Notes under the pieces: generated by a model
What the model was told of the DNA's origin: nothing
Databases searched by the model: none
What the model saw: the letters and a program-made list of their open reading frames with translations, nothing else
Shown here: piece after piece, positions 60,783 to 64,000 of the stretch
How the letters are laid out: the number at the start of each line of letters is the position of its first letter
Numbering within the stretch: position 1 is the first letter of the stretch
Source: Tritrichomonas musculus
Lineage: Eukaryota; Parabasalia; Tritrichomonadida; Tritrichomonadidae
DNA length: 64,000 bases
Direction of reading: 5' to 3'
Assembly (NCBI GenBank): GCA_039105265.1
Contig: JAPFFF010000037.1
Span: 930,001-994,000, forward strand
Program-made: the position numbers and the translations under genes

Positions 60783-62434
60783 AAAATTTGCTAACAAAAA
60801 TTACATATTTAAACTATAAATATATCATAGATAATTGATTAAAAATTATTAAATCAAAAGAATGAAAATTCATTGATTTTTCATTCAATTCCTATTGAAA
60901 TTATAAAAATACCATTCAATTTTTTTCAAATTAAAAAAGTCGATTTTAAACTTTATCTTTTATATTTGAAAAATATTTCCTATCAATTATTATTTAATTA
61001 TATATGCTTTATTTAAATATACCAAAAAAATAAAAAACTTGTAGAAAGCCTACACATTTCTGAAAAAATTAATGATAATTAAATAAATTAAATAGATAAA
61101 TCATTTGATGATTATTAATAGCAAATCAGTTATTTGTTCAGTAAAAAATAATGTATTTTTTTAAAATGAAATATTCGTAAATAGAACTCAATTTCAACTC
61201 CAAAATTTTAGATTGGAGATAAAAATAGTATTATATATTAACAATCATTTATCAAAAATATTATTTATCAGGTATTTGTCGAGAAAACGAACCTCGCCAA
61301 AAAAATTCGAACGATAGATTCAATTCTTTCAAAATTATTTGAGTGAAAACTCTCAATTTACTCGTTAGACGATTAGAATTTCAATAAATTATTTTCATGC
61401 TAATTATTGAAAATTGAATATCATTGAAAGTATATATTATTTATTATATATATTTCTGGATCAATTATATATATACTTTTAATATAAATATTAAAATAAA
61501 TTATATATATAAAAATTAATAATAAATAAATAAATAAATCTAATGTAATCCTTTATTATTTTATAAAAATACATGAAAATAACATTATAAGGTCAATCTC
61601 TCTCTTTTAATATTAATCTATTTTTATTTTGATAAAATATGAATATATATCTTATTATAATAAAAAAATAATTTTAATAATATATATATAATTATATGAA
61701 TCTGCATTTGTATTCAAAATATTAATATTTTTATTGAATATTAGAATATATAAAAAAAAATTAATCGTTTTTTTTCTGAAAAATTTTTTTAATAATTTTT
61801 TTTTATTCAAAAAATTTGGGACCTATATCTCAATTTTCATTGAATTTTGAGAGATATTCTCAAATCATATTACAACTCTCCTAGGCCTTATTTTTTTTTA
61901 CATCACAAATACTATAAACGTCTTTTTAACGTCTTTTTTCATAAAATAACGATTTTTTGATTTGTAGTATTAATGAAACTTTTTGAATGCAAATAATTTT
62001 TTTTTTATTTTATGAAGAATCAAAAATAATATTATTTAATTTGAAAAACATTTTACTATTCTATCTTTTTATTTTTAAATTGTTTAAAACATTTTTAATA
62101 TAAAAAAATAATTGTAGATCTAGATAAAAATAAAAAACTAATATCGAGAAAATAACGTATTTACAATTGTAATTACAATTGTAATTTTTAATCGGACAAG
62201 TTGTATACAATTGTAAATACAAAAACCAAGGCTTAATTTGAACACAGCAAAGTAGAAAGAAAAGTGACAAAAAGAAGGTCACTTAATAATATTCTATAAT
62301 ATATATTTATTGTATTATGTAATTAGGCTGTTTAATACCTATGCTTTATTTTTTATTACAATATATAAAGTGTTTTTTATTATCAATTCTCAATAGTATA
62401 GAATTATTTGAATATTTTATTTTAATAAGAGTTC

Positions 62435-64000
62435 TCAAAAATTAAAAAAAATCTTCTCAAACTCGTCCCTTAACGCATTTTTTTGAATAGTTAATTTAGA
62501 CATTTGATTTTTTTGCATTTGGAGATTTATGTTCTTACCAATTTTGATAGTTTGATTTTCAATAATATCTTTATAATCAGATGATTTGATTACATTCTTC
62601 TTAAGCGATACTCCTTTTAATTTTAGAGATTTGGTTTGTCCATTATTATTCCAAATGGTATAACATTTGGGTGCAAGAGCAATCATGTTTTCACCTGTTT
62701 TCTCAATAGCACAACCCAATATTTTTTTCTCATCCTCGATTGTATTAATTGAAGGGTTTGGCATAAATTCATAAATATGCTTGTCATAGTATTCTTTGTT
62801 TTTGATAACATGATTGAATAATTGAGTTGGGGGTTCATTTGGGTCACCTGATACAGCAAAGTACATTGAATCAGTATCTCCTTCAATATAATGTATTTTA
62901 TCCATGTCCAAGCCTTTGTTCATGAAATCATAATAGAAAGTCAAGTACCAGAATTTAGCATTATCAAGCGTCCAAAGTGATTCTTGTAAACAAGTTGTGC
63001 AATGATATGATTTAGGAGAATGTTGTATCATAAATGTGTTATCATTTAATTGAGCACCACCCATGTATGTTTGTGATATAATTGATTGATAAGCTTTATT
63101 TGCATCACAGATTTTGATTTTTGAGAACTTCTCAGTATTCATTCCATCATATCCATAAGAACCATTCATTGAGATTTTATAAAATTTTTCATTCACTACG
63201 CTCAAGTCGCTTTCAGCGCCATTTCCCTTTGTTTTCCCAGATAATATTTCTTGACGTTTCTTCATAAATTCATTAACAAACATATTGAATCCAGTGTGAC
63301 ATTCATATTGTGAAACAGATTTGACATCATCGATTACCAATCCATGGTCAAGAAGGAACCAGAGGTAATAATTTGAGAAAACCATGTATTCCCCATTTGT
63401 GTCAAGCAACATTGTTAATTTACGTTCTTCCTTATCGATTGAATTTAAATTGTTTGATTTCATGTAATTGTACATGTATGAACCAATTGTTTCTTCATTA
63501 TTTGTGATATTGATGTTTCGAAATACTGGTGGGAAATTAATGAAATAATTGATTTTCGATTTAGGACATGATAGTTTCACAACAGCATAGAAAACATAAT
63601 TTGGTTTATTTGAAAAACGTGATTTTAAAGTTATGATTTTCATACAACGTTCTCGAGATTGTTTATCCTTTGCTTCAATCCTTCGAATGAAAGCACCTGG
63701 CATGAGCATGATTCCACCATGGTACTTAATAAATGGATGTGGATTTGATGAAAATGATGAAAGATAAAGTGAATTGAAATCAATTCCAAGAATATGTGTT
63801 TGAACGTTTTGCGTATCATATGAGATTACCTTGTTATTAATTCTGTCATAACGGAATTTGTTGATATGAGTTTCTCCTTTAATGTTAACACGATGCATTA
63901 CATTTGATAATCCACCAGCGATTGCATTACGAATTGTATAATATTCATCTTCATTATTTATCAAAGTTGGAAGATGATGTAGTTTACAATATTTTTTTAA
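62435..64000 (-). CDS. DNA polymerase B, organellar/viral type (N-terminus outside window)
   Basis: The frame is open from the stop at 62435 to the right edge, so at least 520 residues are present and the true start lies beyond 64000. The palm motifs GIDFNSLYLSS (A), KISMNGSYGYDG (B) and EGDTDSMYF (C) are intact, and GGLSNVMHR precedes motif A. It is not close to the two Polinton polymerases here; it belongs to the DNA_pol_B_2 organellar/viral group that is present in many copies in trichomonads, probably from virus-like or plasmid-like elements. The visible part looks whole. Its carrier element cannot be seen. Confidence 0.9.
   Translation of the reverse strand, partial: LKKYCKLHHLPTLINNEDEYYTIRNAIAGGLSNVMHRVNIKGETHINKFRYDRINNKVISYDTQNVQTHILGIDFNSLYLSSFSSNPHPFIKYHGGIMLMPGAFIRRIEAKDKQSRERCMKIITLKSRFSNKPNYVFYAVVKLSCPKSKINYFINFPPVFRNINITNNEETIGSYMYNYMKSNNLNSIDKEERKLTMLLDTNGEYMVFSNYYLWFLLDHGLVIDDVKSVSQYECHTGFNMFVNEFMKKRQEILSGKTKGNGAESDLSVVNEKFYKISMNGSYGYDGMNTEKFSKIKICDANKAYQSIISQTYMGGAQLNDNTFMIQHSPKSYHCTTCLQESLWTLDNAKFWYLTFYYDFMNKGLDMDKIHYIEGDTDSMYFAVSGDPNEPPTQLFNHVIKNKEYYDKHIYEFMPNPSINTIEDEKKILGCAIEKTGENMIALAPKCYTIWNNNGQTKSLKLKGVSLKKNVIKSSDYKDIIENQTIKIGKNINLQMQKNQMSKLTIQKNALRDEFEKIFFNF

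Larger units (their letters stand above)
54640..62434. other. Gene-free AT-rich desert with diverged inverted repeats
   Basis: Nearly 8 kb contain no supportable gene; short frames here have no recognisable similarity. The composition is extremely AT-rich with long A and T runs. The only structure is at least three pairs of diverged inverted repeats, listed separately, which suggest decayed transposons. Confidence 0.7.

Overview
The window looks like nuclear DNA of a trichomonad parabasalid, most likely Tritrichomonas (T. foetus or a close relative). It is AT-rich, its genes have no visible introns and sit very close together, and start codons can follow the parabasalid initiator TCAYW by 10-25 bases. 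Gene content fits: a trichomonad-type papain-like cysteine peptidase, a BspA-like leucine-rich-repeat protein, a VPS9-type trafficking protein, ankyrin and Sel1-like scraps, a very large repeat-built surface protein, and several virus-like B-family DNA polymerases. The species is an inference from protein wording, not from a search.

Bases 1-18732 are most of a Polinton/Maverick whose left end lies outside the window. It carries a partial fibre-like protein and a jelly-roll-like protein from a 19-base divergent promoter, a protein-primed DNA polymerase B with an OTU-like N-terminal region, a coiled-coil protein and an HNH endonuclease on the plus strand, and a minus-strand run of virion-type genes (major capsid protein, two paralogous basic proteins, packaging ATPase, retrovirus-like integrase and others). 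It looks whole where visible and therefore young. A short element with 310-base inverted ends (18753-19866) abuts its right end.

Bases 19867-22625 are low-complexity repeats and an ankyrin pseudogene invaded by 24-base satellite units. Bases 23006-37666 are a dense host gene block: cysteine peptidase, LRR protein, protein kinase, C2-domain protein, Asn-rich VPS9 protein, two proteins of unknown function and a BspA-like protein. Bases 38366-45351 hold a 1664-residue surface protein with Ser-Glu-Gln repeats, five Ig-like units and Cys-rich modules, next to a decayed relative of itself and a Sel1-like pseudogene. Directly upstream of the surface gene is an uninterrupted 938-base (AAAT)n tract that ends six bases from a consensus initiator.

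Bases 46850-51377 are an old, broken second Polinton-family fragment (polymerase B, KilA-N protein) with a noticeably different base composition. Between its two main parts lie two 70-base direct repeats, each with a 24-base palindrome whose arms have changed in a compensating way. Bases 51495-53133 are a non-autonomous DNA transposon with about 415-base inverted ends and a 10-base target duplication, which suggests Mutator-like origin. From 53144 to 62434 the DNA is an AT-rich desert holding a coiled-coil pseudogene and at least three pairs of diverged inverted repeats. The window closes inside a third, different B-family polymerase of the organellar/viral type (62435-64000), open to the right edge.
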